Part shown: positions 12,264-23,465 of the stretch, in pieces
How positions within the stretch are numbered: the stretch's first letter is position 1
How the letters are laid out: every line of letters starts with the position of its first letter
Assembly (NCBI RefSeq): GCF_905220565.1
Contig: NC_059399.1
Location: forward strand, 14,438,501-14,502,500
Length of the DNA: 64,000 nt
From: Melitaea cinxia
Taxonomy: Eukaryota > Arthropoda > Insecta > Lepidoptera > Nymphalidae
Direction: 5' to 3'
The notes under the pieces: model-generated
What the model was told of the DNA's origin: nothing
The model's database searches: none
The model's input: the letters and a program-made list of their open reading frames with translations, nothing else
Translations under genes and position numbers: made by a program

Positions 12264-12837
12264 ATAATACAACGTAGATCGACGAAAAAATAGTCAAGCA
12301 ACTACGCGTTATTAAAGATTACTCAAAAAGTGGTTATCAGATCTCAATAAAATTTATATGTGACCACATGATAAACATCAGCTTTTGATTAAATTAAAAA
12401 TTATCAAAATCGGTACACCCAGTAAAAAGTTATTACGGATTTTCGAGAGTTTCCCTCGATTCCTCTGGGATCCCATCATCAGATCCTAGTTTCCTTATCA
12501 CGGTACCAAACTAGGGATATCCCCTTTCCAACAAAATAAGAATTATCAAAATCGGTACATCCAGTAGAAAGTTATGCGGTATAATACAACGTAGGTCGAC
12601 GAAAAAAGCGTCAAGTAAAAACACATTATTAGATATAACTCGAAAAGTAGTTGTTAGATCTCAAATAAATTTAAATGGGACCAATTGGCACACACCACCT
12701 TTCGATTAAAACAAAATTTGTCGAAATCGGTCCACACGGGCAAAAGTTCTGATGTAACATACATAAAAATAAAAAATAAAATAAAAAAAAATACAGTCGA
12801 ATTGAGAACCTCCTCCTTTTTTGGAAGTTGGTTAAAA
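12264..12837 (+). repeat. rC repeat, nearly full copy
   Basis: Starts at AATAATACAACGTAGATCGAC and ends AGAACCTCCTCCTTTTTTGG..GTTGGTTAAAAA. It contains two related half-units: the ACAACGTAG..GACGAAAAAA and AATCGGTACA..CCAGTA blocks each occur twice. It can be compared directly with the inverted full copy at 63318-63931. Confidence 0.8.
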
Positions 12838-13655
12838 ATAGTACAGTCATCAAAACAGTTGCAAGAATTTACAGCTAGCATTTAAAACTGAATTCTAAGT
12901 ATTTTAGAGCGCGAGTAATTTCTTCACTCCAATAATTACATTCACACTAACAAAACCTTCAGTAGAGACCTAACTAATGTCATTGAATCATTGAAGTACT
13001 AGTAGAGAACTTAGCAACTTGTAAAGTCACATAATTATCTGCACCAAATGACGCGTCACAAGTTACGACAGGCCTGTTAGATACAGGATTGTGGAGTATT
13101 AGGAATGGACAGTGTTATGAAGCTTAAACAATGCAAATTTAATTTTGTAATAAATCAATTGACACAAAAAAGTCTCATAAGAATGATCTTGTTAGATTAC
13201 TGATAATACTAAAACTCGTCACTTATTTTAAGATTTCAAAAATGATGAAAATCATGCACTGACTTTAGCATTACTCATAACTTATGATGCAATTATACCT
13301 ACTAGTAAACGTTTTTAATTTATTGATATAGATACATAAGATTCCAGAAAATAAAACTATGAAACAGAACACATACCTATATTACTTTTAATGTATAGAT
13401 ATGTATTTTTACTACCTTCAAGTTATAGATCACTGCTGTACTTATAATAGAGTACTCTGATAGAAAAATATTTATTTACGAGAAATTACGAAAAATGGCT
13501 TAAATGAACCAACATTTACATTTTTATCTACTAACTTTTGCTTTTAAGCTTCTATATTTAATTTTACGGTGATTACTGTCCATTTCGTTTTGGTTATTAA
13601 AATGAATGTTTTTAAGTAACAAAGAATGCTGAAAACAGAATACTAGGAAAAAACT
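12838..13655. other. intron sequence, nothing recognised
   Basis: AT-rich; no element ends or coding remnants found. Confidence 0.4.
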
Positions 13656-13818
13656 TTAGACCACACGATTGAAGTAAAACTTCTTTAGCTCCATCTAACT
13701 TAAATCTCCCCCTCAACTTCCGATCGCCTCGCCCGATCACAGTATTCGTAACGCTCTCTTCAGTCATTCACTAGATTAATCCCAAGTGAAGCGTGCGTAA
13801 AGAAATTTTACTACAAAA
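13656..13818 (+). mobile_element. rF TIR element (MITE-like)
   Basis: Starts TTAGACCACACGATTGAAGTAAAACTTC and ends AAGCGTGCGTAAAGAAATTTTACT, giving imperfect inverted ends around GAAGTAAAACTTCTTTA. The central CTCAACTTCCGATCGCCTCG..CGATCACA block is shared with copies at 27803-27992 and 30942-31157. Inserted close to the Lk6 exon 1 donor. Confidence 0.75.
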
Positions 13819-13913
13819 GTTTTCCAATAAGATGATTGTCGATATTTATTAGGATGATATTAGGATTGTTTAATGTTCAGTATAAAGAAAAATATGTGTA
13901 ATTGTTTACTTAC

Positions 13914-13950
13914 CGCTATCTACACTCTCTTCTGATATTTTCTTAACCAT
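13914..13950 (-). CDS. Lk6: Lk6 / MNK kinase, first coding exon (12 codons + 1 base)
   Basis: The minus strand reads ATG followed by MVKKISEESVDS and one G, then a strong donor GTAAGTAAAC. That single base completes a Gly codon with the first two bases of exon 2, so frame is kept. The ATG has A at -3 and G at +4, and an in-frame TAA lies ten codons upstream, so this is a credible start. The MVxK start resembles MNK2 (MVQKK). It is too short to show as an open frame; it was found by phase and by the promoter-like sequence behind it. Transcript evidence would settle it. Confidence 0.75.
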
Positions 13951-14400
13951 TCTGATCTGTTTTCTGATAAGTTGTTAAATTATAACAAAATTGCGAGTAG
14001 GTGTTACTACTCTCAAAAGGCCGCTTTCAAACTTGTGCGGCTGCCTTCTCGACGTGAAATCGGAACGGCGCTTTAAGACAAGATAAAAACCTAAAACGCC
14101 TAAACTAAAGAAATTACGAGCACCACTGTCGAGAAGGATTTACGGAAAGTGTGCCGGAAGGTAATAAACAAACACTGCTAGAAGGCGGAATGAAAAAAAC
14201 TACTGGTGTTGCTAGCGATCCATCCTACACACGCCCGCCCGTTCGATGTTCTAAAATCCAACTGAAGAGCTGCCCGTTGCCGGCTCAGATCTGAGCGGCG
14301 CACGTCCCTCTAACCCCTTACCTCATGCCCCGCAACGAGTGCGTCGTTGATGTTGTGGCCTCTCGTTTGCGCATGCGTGCTCGCTCACTCCGCTGACGTG
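13951..14400 (-). promoter_or_regulatory. Lk6 5' UTR and probable core promoter
   Basis: Immediately upstream of the ATG the DNA changes from AT-rich to CpG-rich between about 14220 and 14400. On the minus strand an arthropod initiator-type TCAGT lies at 14265-14261, which would give a 5' UTR of about 310 bases. A palindromic TGCGCATGCG at 14368-14377 resembles the NRF-1/Erect-wing site common in housekeeping promoters. No TATA box is obvious at the expected distance. The start position is inference. Confidence 0.5.
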
Positions 14401-15039
14401 TTTACATTTTTTTTTCGTTTATTTTTTCTCATACACGTCGATGTACAGCATAGCATTCATAGCTTTTGGGTACGCATTTAGAAACCAGATGTTCTTGTTT
14501 AACCTCATAAAGGAAAATCACGAAATTATCGAGGTTCTTCGATAAAAACCTACTAAAAACACGTGATTCTGTTTTCATATATTGTTTACCATTTGCGAGT
14601 CATTGCATCATCTAAGATACGCCCATTAAAATGTTAAAACCTATATTTAGATCATTATTCCCACTGTATAAAGATCCACAAAATAGTCGTTTCTACAAAA
14701 ATTATTACAAATTACAGTAGGTAAAAATATTTAATTTTTACCAACTTAATACCCCGAATAATTTTATCAATTAATAATCATTATAGGTACCTATTGCTTA
14801 CTTTAAATACCTTGTTAATATTTCAGTCCAAAATAATTTAACTGAAATTTATATCCTACTGTGATCAAAATAATTTATCTAAACTTTCTTATTTATGCCA
14901 TAATACAACTGTATAACACTTACTTCTCAGAATCAGAGTTCCCTATTGTGAAAAAAAATATCATTGAAAAAAATCCTAAATGATCCTTACAAATTGTCCC
15001 GTTTTGCAAAAAAAAATTGTTTAAGACATTATGCAATAC
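14401..15039. other. intergenic AT-rich sequence
   Basis: Nothing recognised. Confidence 0.4.
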
Positions 15040-15290
15040 CGAGTCCTTTGTCTTCACAACCCTTTACGAATGACCTTCATAGGGCGTTTGTTGACAAACA
15101 TCGTACCAGAGCGGTGTACGGCGCAGTAAGCACGTGGTACCGAACCGGTTCGACCGGCAACCGGCGTCGCCATATTTGTTGTCACGCCACTCCTCCATCC
15201 CGCTCTAACCTATGTCCACTCTCTCTGATTAGATCTCCTCACTCAAACATCGGACCTCTCGCTCTCGGGCCTACGTGACCGAGAATAACA
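15040..15290. promoter_or_regulatory. second GC-rich block upstream of Lk6
   Basis: CpG-rich DNA including an ACCGGTTCGACCGG near-palindrome (about 15143-15156) and CACGTGGTAC. It could be an upstream or alternative promoter. On the minus strand a short frame starting MATPVAGRTGSV is open, but no donor was found. The plus-strand frame at 14964-15278 has no family resemblance and is not called. Confidence 0.25.
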
Positions 15291-16167
15291 AACACCAAGC
15301 AATGATATAAAACCAAAATATAATAAGTATTCAAGTTATACCTCACTGTCGTATTGATAAACTACTGATATTTGCTGTGATATTACTTATATGGTAACAA
15401 TTATTATCAAAGTTGGGAGACAGATCATAATATGTTCAATGTAAATAATAACATCGTCAGATGTTTTGATAAACCTACGATCTGTTATCGTCGTCATGTC
15501 AGATAAATCAATGTCATTCTGATGCTAAAATAAAATGTTAATAAACAAGGAAAGACAATAATTTTGTATGATAAGACAGGAACTGATCTTTTGACAATCC
15601 AGAATAGTTTACTTATAATTCTAAAATTTATAGCCGAACAAATTTTGATGCGTTTATTTCGATATCTATCAATTAAAATAGGTATCTTCTTTAGAAAGTT
15701 TATCAAGTGCAAAAATAAAAAGGAAAAGAAAAAAATAGGCTGCAAAATTTCACGCTACTATCCACACCCACAGGAGCCACAGGATCGAAAGAGACGCTAA
15801 CGACAAACGCGGCTGAAACAGCATGAATCTGAATGAGCTGAAAAAGCATTGTACCTAATAATAATCTACAATGTCAACTTTTATGAATTTAAAAAATGTA
15901 GGTCTTATAGATAAGAATAAATATATTTATTTTATCATAACATCAATCAAATTGACTAAGTACTTTTGTATAAATAAAAAGCTTATTAAGCTTACACGAA
16001 GCTTCACAGTGAAGTTTCGTGTTTTTTATTAATATAAAAGAAATTTAAAAAAAATTAGAACAATACAAATTGTTAAATACGTCATTACAACTTCATCAAT
16101 GTAAAATTTATGCCCAAATATTATGCCATTACAGAGAGAAAATACAATTTAATTTAAAAAAAAGCTT
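15291..16167. other. intergenic sequence, nothing recognised
   Basis: AT-rich. A small inverted repeat AAGCTTATTAAGCTT lies near 15980. Confidence 0.4.
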
Positions 16168-16608
16168 AATAATTGTGTTTGCTGGCAATCGAACCCAAAC
16201 CACCGACCAAAAAACCGACTTCAATTATATCGACAAGTAATACAACGTAGGTAGACGAAAAAATAGTCAAGTAAATACACATTATCAAAGATTATTCCAA
16301 ATGTTGTAATCAGATCTCGATGAAATTTAAATGTGACCACATGATAAATATCGGATTACGACTAAATTAAAAATCATCAAAATCGGTACACCCAGTAAAA
16401 AGTTATGCGGATTTTTGAGGTTTTCCCTCGATTTCTCAGGTATGCCATCATCAGATCCTAGTTTCCTTATCATGGTACCACACTTCCTTTCCGACAAAAA
16501 AAGAATTATCAAAATCGGTTCATAAACGAAGAAGTTATCCCCGAACAGACATAAAAATATATATATACGGTCGAATTGAGTAACCTCCTCCTTTTTTGAA
16601 GTCGGTTA
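16168..16608 (+). repeat. rC repeat copy
   Basis: Begins AATAATTGTGTTTGCTGG, continues with CCGACTTCAATTATATCGAC and ends ACGGTCGAATTGAGTAACC..GAAGTCGGTTAA. A short (AT)n run precedes the CGGTCGAATTGAG block, as in the copies at 33355 and 44408. Confidence 0.8.
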
Positions 16609-17749
16609 ACAAAAGCTTTAAAATTTATTTAAATTATTTTTCAAAATTGGGATAAGTTAACAAAAAAATTTAAACAATACATTTAATTTATCACTATTTT
16701 AAATATACCTAACATATTTTTATATGATAAATACACATATGGATTCAACGAAAAATTTTCTATAAACTTAGGGTGTTTGATGAGTTTCAACGGTGTAATA
16801 CCCTTGAACAAAGTGTAATATCTTTTTTCAGTTGATTAGCAGTGAGCACGCATTAATTATACGCTTTATCGTAAACTATAAGACCTAGAAAGTGCAGTTA
16901 ATTTTAAGGTCTATAACACTTACTATTATTACTCAGGGTTTTTTTTTTAACAAAATGTTAGGTATTTATGTACGTTGACATCTACCAAAAATGAAATTAT
17001 GTCTATTTGAAGTTAAAATATCCTTTGAAACACTGCTACTGTGACTAATTCTTAATATGTATCGACATCGGCGATAGAGTGGGGATCGTGCTGGAATTGC
17101 AAACAGAAAATAGTAATATTGTTCAGTACAAACTACATAAATATAAATAAAATACTATTTAAAGGGCCAAATACATACACGTACATAATATACTATTGTA
17201 TTGGTGGTAGCCAAGTCAATGAGATAATAGATTTTCAATAGAGGTACTAATTAGTACCCACCAAAGGCATAACGCCAATGGAGCAAGTAAAAGAACCAAT
17301 CATGAAAGACAACGAGTGTCAGTTTCGTTTTGAAGTGCGTCTGATCCAAGAAGCTTATATAAAACAGTGGTCCGATCAATCATTGAACGACAATATAAGC
17401 TGGCCTTGTGCCTCACTTGTCATTTCTACAACCAAAGAGACCCAAATTTCATTTCTGACCGGTTTAAAGAACAGAGCAATATTTGTGATAACTATAATAA
17501 CAGATTTATAATATAGGTACCTACTTCTTAATCCGTCCTTAAAGACATTTTTGTTTTCGTTTCCCTTATCTTACGAGTTATTGACACCGAGTTATTTTAT
17601 AATTACCCGATTACAGAAAGAGGGTAATGTTTTTAATAATATCCATTGCCCTTTTTAAAAGCATCCGAGGAATGTCTAGAAAATATAAAAACAAAGAATA
17701 TTGTAGTAATTTTAATATTTGCATAACATAAAATATAAATCATTAAAAT
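16609..17749. other. intergenic sequence with an unassigned 77-codon open frame
   Basis: The plus strand 17278-17511 is open from an ATG, starting MEQVKEPIMKDNECQF. Codon use is mixed, the second half turns AT-rich and hydrophobic, and there is no recognisable domain, so I leave it uncalled. The rest is AT-rich without known repeat ends. Confidence 0.3.
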
Positions 17750-17912
17750 AAATAGTGGCGTAGCGTGGGGGTGCCAGGGGGGGAGGGGGAGCATGGCCTT
17801 GGGCGGCAACCGAGGGAGGCGGCAAAATCACCACGATTTATTCAATTGACCAAAAAAATGTATTCCAAATCGCATTCGCAATGTAACACACTGCAGTAGA
17901 ATTGAGAACCTC
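17750..17912 (+). repeat. rI repeat copy
   Basis: TAGTGGCGTAGCGTGGGGGTG, then GGCGGCAAAATCACCACGA and the TCAATTGACCAAAAAA block, ending near AGAATTGAGAACCTCC. The same order of blocks occurs at 51975-52135. Confidence 0.6.
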
Positions 17913-20542
17913 CTATTGGAATATAATTAAATTGTGTTTGCGTGTCTATGAGTGTGTTAAATCAATTTGGTAAAAAAAATTAAAGGAATGTGTAAAATAT
18001 CATGTAGACGCATTTGTGAGCATTATTATTAGTTCTGTTAGATTCATTTACCTACTATTTTTGTTCCATTAGATAAGATTTTTTTTAAATATGGAGAGGG
18101 GGATTGCTGGTTTGAATATTTGTTAAATTTTTTGGATAAAGAAAAAATACTAGATAATTTTATTTTTGTATCAACAACACATTTTTAATTTTAATATTAT
18201 TTATTTTTATTTTATACCAGCATTGACAACAATGAACACAATACAAAATAATTATCCAATTTGGTGCAGTCGTACGTTTTGTGGTGCATTTCGACGACTC
18301 AATTTTGTATAGATAATAATAGTTAGATATTGATAGTTGCATATCCTTTACAGTAAAATCATAAGTGTACATTTATTCTCTATATTCATAGTCAATTACA
18401 ATAAATATCAATCAACTCAAAAAAAAAAAAAAAATCAATCGTAAGTAAACTTGGTATTAAACCGAGTATTGATGTAATTATAAGTATTGGTGTAATTTTT
18501 TGCGCATATACAATTACTGTAGGAACAATAGGGCTAGTATGAGCTTCGATCCTATGGTCACCAAGTGGGCGGTGACTGGGGTAGGCACTGCTTGTGAGGT
18601 AAAAAACATTTACAAGAACTATAAAAGCATATTATAGCTTTAGCATTATTATAAGCATATTGGGCGGAGTTTGCTAACGCAAAAAAAAAACAATTACAAA
18701 CATTTTCAACGCACAAGAATGACGGACCTTACGACTTGTTTTTGTGTACTGCGCACCCTTTTTTGTTTCGGTTTTGAGTTTAGATAAATTTTTTTTTTCA
18801 AAACAAAGTTTACAAGCTTATTATAAGCTTATTATACCTGCGACAATCCGGTAGTCCGTGATTTGCTTTGTGCAATCGATGACAAAGAAAAATACAGATA
18901 AATATATTTTTGGCTTCTGTTTTAATTAGTTATTAACTATGATATAAATGAAACATACCAGCCGTCTCCTTGCTGTTTTATTACACGTATTTGACACTTG
19001 TTGTGTCTCACCATAAGTGACCATAACATTATTCTTTATTGTACACCAAACACGTACACAGTAATTGTGTGATAAAAAATATACAAATGGCGATTTTCTT
19101 GCTGAAAGAGCGATTTCTTCCACATAAATTAATAATTATTCAATTATTGTTTTCTAATGTTTACGCGAATTTCATTCATTATAATGAAACAATTTTTTCG
19201 GATTTTCGAAAGTTCAGGATCCTCTCGTGACCATGGTTGCTGTAAACTGTAAATTATCAAAAAAGCCCGGTATTCATAAAACCTAATTTTTTATTTTTAT
19301 TTTATTTTATTTGGATAGCTTACAGCTTATTATAACTATAACTTATACAGAATATGAATAAAAAAAAAGCTAATAACAAGCTATCACATATAGAAACCGC
19401 GATAAAATCCGGAAAAGTTGTTTCATTATCATTATTCAATAATAAGTAAATTTCTAATTTTAGTAAATTCCTTTAAAACAATGTGAATTAAAGTAATATG
19501 GCGATGATAATATTATACATAACAAAACAAAATATCGTTTATTATCTATAATGGTAACAAATTAAATACCTTGTTTTCTTTTTTAATAAAAACAAAATAT
19601 AGATTATTTTAGACTGCCATACATATTATATAGGTAATAATTTCATAATTATACTTATAATAATATAACTAATTATAATTTATTGTAATTGTACAATTTA
19701 TGTTATGTTTATTTCAATTATAATACGTTTTACAGTTTTTTATTCTTTGTAAAGTCAAAATATTATATATATTTTTATTAAATAAACCAATGAGGATCAA
19801 TTTAGAAATACCAAAATACCTACCCTTCATAGTTATACAATTAGTGTGTAAATGTACAATAATTATAACATCTTATTAGGCATAACAAGCGCGTAAATTA
19901 GTTAAATATTTAAAAATTATAAAAAAAGGTGACATCACAATTAAATCATGATGATGATCAATCAGCCCTTTAGGTATATATCTACCTATTTCTAATTGAC
20001 TAAAATTTTAAAAGTTAGAATTTATGAGGATTCTTCTCGGGTTACGTTTTTACAATAAAGAAAAAAGATACTACTTGACTAAGAACATTTCCATGAAAGA
20101 AAAAAGGCGTGTTCCAAGAATACTGAAACACAGCAGGTATTTTGGATGCCTCTTTATTGGAGAAACCTTACGCAGTTAGCTGACAAATCGCCTATAGTCT
20201 GAATGTTGCTAAGTAGCTAATACATTAATTACTTAAAGATTATGTTTTGTATAAGCCAACGAAATATTGGTAAATTTTATCATATCTATTTCAGACTCAG
20301 GGTCTCAAATAAAATCATAATGGCATTTTCACATTTGAATATAATGGCGAATATTCGGCAATTTTATTTAGGTACATAGATTAATTAATGATTTAAAAAT
20401 TAAATATACTCCAATACTCAAGGTTCCGAGAAAGTATCAAAAAATAAACTCATCCACCACAAATATCACAAAATATATCCTTGTAAATATTTTTCACTTG
20501 TTTAGTACCTAATATGATTGTGTTATACAATATTACTCGCTT
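17913..20542. other. intergenic AT-rich sequence with one rK remnant
   Basis: 19030-19130 carries an rK remnant (TTCTTTATTGTACACCAAAC..GCTGAAAGAGCGATTTCTTCC). A poly(A) tract lies at 18418-18434. No genes recognised. Confidence 0.4.
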
Positions 20543-20899
20543 TACATCGACAAGTAACTAAAAAAAAAAAAATAGTCAAGTAAACACGCGTTATCAAAGA
20601 ATACTCACAAAGTAATTGTTCATCAAATTTTAATGGGGTCAACCATAATTAAAATAAGAATTATCAAAATCGGTACACTTAATAAAAAGTTATAAGGTTA
20701 TAAATACAACGTAGGTTGATGAAAAAATAGTCAAGTAAGTACGCATTATTAGATATATTTAGCTCGAAAAATACTTGTCAGGAATCGATTCAATTTAAAT
20801 AGGACCACATGACAAGCACCACCAGCAGATAAAAAAAGAGTAATCGAAATCGATCCACCCAGTAAAAAAAGTGTGTGGCAGCCCCGAAGCATTTTTTTT

Positions 20900-21185
20900 T
20901 ATGTCACTAGGTCGGCAAACAAGCGTACGGCTCACCTGATGGTAAGCGATTACCGTAGCTTATAGACACCTGCAACACCAGAAGCATCGCAAGCGCGTTG
21001 CCGACCCAATCCCCAATCCCCCCAGGAGCTCTGGTCACCTTACTCACCTTACTTACAGGAACACAATACTGCTTGAAAACAGTATTATTTTGCTGTGATC
21101 TTCTGTCAGGTCGAGGTACTACCCCAGTCGGGCTGCTCCATATTTTGAGCAGGAAATTCCTGCTGTGCCCTACCTCAGTTAAAGC
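20900..21185 (+). repeat. rD repeat copy nested in rC
   Basis: Runs from GGTCGGCAAACAAGCGTACGG through AGAAGCATCGCAAGCGCG and AGGAGCTCTGGTCACC to GAGCAGGAAATTCCTGCTGTG. The minus-strand 132-aa frame over it is a by-product of the repeat. Confidence 0.7.
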
Positions 21186-21192
21186 ATGACTG

Positions 21193-21362
21193 AAGTTTAC
21201 TCCTTCAGATCGACTGACTGATCGATTTAGACAAAGTGATCGCCATCCACCATAACGGTTCCGATAGAAAGTAATGAGGTCATTCGTCCAGTAGATTTTA
21301 CTCATCTTATTTTTTTCATACCGGGGACCTTAAATGAAAATCGATAATTAAGGAGTAAACTC
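21193..21362. mobile_element. rE TIR element, short copy
   Basis: Inverted ends AAGTTTACTCCTTCAGATCG and its counterpart TTAAGGAGTAAACTC. Shares the CGAATGACC..CTATCGGAACC block (reverse strand) with the larger copy at 26888-27334. Confidence 0.6.
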
Positions 21363-21440
21363 CAAAAAGTCCTGAGATAACATACATTAATAGAAAATAC
21401 AGTCGAATTGAGAACCTCCTCCTTTTTCTGAAATCGGTTA

Positions 21441-22320
21441 AAAATACCAGTAAATAATATTGCGAGAAGGCTGTGAACAGAAGCAATGGCTGCATGTAAA
21501 TAAAAAATATGTTGACACGTTATTTTACATAACTACCTATTTTATATGTAACGATCTTTGTCATCATTTGACCCTTTGTTCCCAACGTCCATACACAATA
21601 GCTTTTAAACTTCTATGGTCTATACTCCATATTCAGTGGGTCTGGGAGTGGTGTGGAACCAAAGTTAATAAATTCAATAAAGGAATTTATTCTTTGGTTC
21701 GGTCAATGATTTCTTTTAATTATAATATTTAAACTATTATAATGTTTACAACGAATAAATAGTGCTACATATTCAAATCTCGATTCTTTTTTTAAAGTTT
21801 CTCATGTTTACGACCACGCTGCACCAATGCGGTTTGGCGGATATATTCCCTACTATGAGTAACGATCGCTATCAGGTGTACATGATAACAACCTTTCCGA
21901 TGCACGCTGGGGAGATCCACAAGGAATGAGTGTGCACACTGCACTAAATACCAAAATTATTTTCGTGTATCTTATAATTTTCATGAAATTAGTAACATAA
22001 AATTTCTACGAATCTTTAGATAGATAGGTATGCTTTCAACACAATCTCATTGTGAGATAAAGATAAACTTTTATTAGCTGAACATGTAAAAACTAAAAAT
22101 TAACTCAAATACTAAAAATAACATCGAAGTTTTGTATTCGTTCAAAAATTTTCAATGAATAACGTTCAATGTAGGTATATTTTTAAAAGTAAATATCGTC
22201 GAGTTTGTCGTTTTTTCGAGATTTTTGTATTATATGAAATACGAAAACATTAAAACGTCATAAGATGCAAGTTCATCGGTCGACGACCTGTAACAGCTTA
22301 AAATTACATGCTACAATCTT
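21441..22320. other. intergenic sequence with a reversed SINE fragment
   Basis: 21812-21925 is a minus-strand Metulj-like fragment (CCACGCTGCACCAATGCGG..ATATATTCCCTACTATGAG..CGATCGCTATCAGGTGTAC). The rest is AT-rich; the plus-strand frame 21460-21732 has no recognised family. Confidence 0.5.
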
Positions 22321-22490
22321 ACGCATGCAACGAAAACGTTATGACAAACTCAAGCCGTGATATAGGCGATGCGTGCGTGTAAAAGATTGCGTTTAGTGCA
22401 TAAATTAATTGCTCCACTACACAATTACGCAATTGCATAATCGATTCACTCTCACTCCCTTCGCCTTAGCGTCAGAAGCGCCTAGCTACT
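22321..22490 (+). promoter_or_regulatory. possible promoter/5' UTR of a plus-strand gene
   Basis: GC-richer, non-repetitive sequence just before the exon-like frame at 22491, with several TGCG/GCGTGCG motifs. Called only because of the exon candidate it precedes. Confidence 0.25.
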
Positions 22491-22585
22491 ATGTATTCAT
22501 CGAGAAATTTAGCAGCCCTTGTGAAGTTGTGCTCAACCAATTTGAACTATACGGCGTTGTTTTTAAGGACGTCATTTAATTTGAG
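22491..22585 (+). CDS. candidate first coding exon with a mitochondrial-type presequence
   Basis: An ATG (A at -3; in-frame TAG three codons upstream) opens 31 codons plus two bases, then a consensus donor TTTGAG|GTAAGTTC. The peptide begins MYSSRNLAALVKLCST and continues with Leu, Thr, Arg and Ser and no acidic residue, the make-up of an amphipathic mitochondrial targeting peptide. Without splicing, the frame stops at once (TAA inside the donor). I could not identify the next exon or the gene; it would have to lie further right, perhaps beyond the window. A chance open frame is a real alternative. Confidence 0.35.
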
Positions 22586-23204
22586 GTAAGTTCTATCTTT
22601 TGTTATGTTGGACAGGAATATCAGGATTGCTCTGGGGATTCCGGTGGATCAATTTTTTCTGTCGCCTTTGTGTACGGCGTACCATAACTGCGTCACGTAT
22701 CCACCGCACCTGACGCCATAAAAACATCAAGTTTTACGTCAGTCTTTTTGAATAGTATTCCATGATTTTATAGTATGAGGGGATTATTACTTCTAGTTTA
22801 CTGTTCGTGGGATTTAATATACAACCTACTATGGCTTTATGTTTGTACAAAAGAAAATATAAAAGCTTGTAAGTTTTTATAGGGACGACATTAAATCACA
22901 ATATTTTTTTATTATTTATTTAGATTTGTTTTTGGAATGTATTTAATGTACTTTGTTAATTTTGCACTTAAAGTAAAAGACTAATTCTTTAATAGAATTT
23001 GATTTATTTAAAATAATTATTTTATTAAAAAATAACAAGAACTCATTAATAGGTAAAATCCCACACAGATCAACTTTTTTATATGTAACAAACTTGTTTT
23101 TAATGGATTACTCTCGTGTTTTGAAGAATCGAAAAGCTTACGTCAGCGTGATTAGCATACTAGCTGTATCAAACGAGTTAAACGTTCAATTAAATTATTA
23201 TTGC
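22586..23204. other. intergenic or intronic sequence, nothing firm
   Basis: AT-rich after 22740. 22620-22730 is GC-richer and open in one frame, but has no supporting family. Confidence 0.35.
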
Positions 23205-23465
23205 ATAACCTTATTTTATAAGATCCTACCCTTCTATAAAGCCTTAATACGTAGTATCCTTGAGTATGTATCCCCAATCTGGAACCCTAACTACAATATA
23301 CACATTAATAACATTGAACGCGTACTTACAACGCAGTTTCTGGCTTACAAAGATACAAATTGCGCTACCGCTAGATCATCAGAGATCAAATTAAATTCTC
23401 TTGTAATAAGACGAAAAAATTCTGATATGAAAACGCTTCACAAGAATGTACATAGCTTACATATA
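23205..23465 (+). pseudogene. Jockey/I-type LINE reverse transcriptase, C-terminal fragment
   Basis: Encodes YKALIRSILEYVSPIWNPNY and NIHINNIERV..FLAYK, then LNSLVIRRKNSDMKTLHK. This is the conserved post-RT segment of Jockey-like LINEs (VRSILEY..VWNP..I..IE..Q..FL..L..RR..D..FLYK). No catalytic motifs remain and both ends are missing. The upstream part of the open frame (from 23094) is not LINE-like. The fragment is cut on its right by a Helitron. Confidence 0.7.

Larger units (their letters stand above)
3535..13913 (-). other. Lk6 intron 1 (10.4 kb), transposon-rich
   Basis: Runs from donor GTAAGT at 13913 to acceptor CAACAG at 3535. It contains a TTAA-flanked TIR element, an rH copy, a SINE composite, a hAT-like element, a full rC copy and an rF copy (listed separately). 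The rF copy lies fewer than 100 bp from the donor. Confidence 0.85.
20543..21440 (+). repeat. rC repeat copy split by nested rD and rE insertions
   Basis: The left part, 20543 to about 20868, has the usual GTCAAGTAA and ATCGAAATCGATCCACCCAG blocks. The right part, about 21363-21440, resumes with AGTCCTGAGATAACATACAT..CAGTCGAATTGAG and the AAATCGGTTAAAAA end. Between them lie an rD unit (about 20900-21185) and an rE element (21193-21362). Confidence 0.75.

Noticed and set aside
17278..17511. 77-codon plus-strand frame
   Set aside because: No homology recognised, composition shifts to AT-rich at the end, no splice or promoter support.
20907..21305. 132-codon minus-strand frame
   Set aside because: Lies across the rD and rE repeats; equivalent frames appear in other rD copies without conservation as protein.
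22586..22615. Possible splice from the 22491 exon to the sequence after GGACAG at 22616
   Set aside because: The intron would be only about 30 bases, too short for insects, and the downstream frame has no family.
22617..22690. A frame reading CSGDSGGSIF, like the serine protease active-site motif GDSGG
   Set aside because: Only 24 codons open to a stop, no flanking protease sequence (no VVSWG or Cys pattern), and no acceptor with a usable intron; treated as chance.
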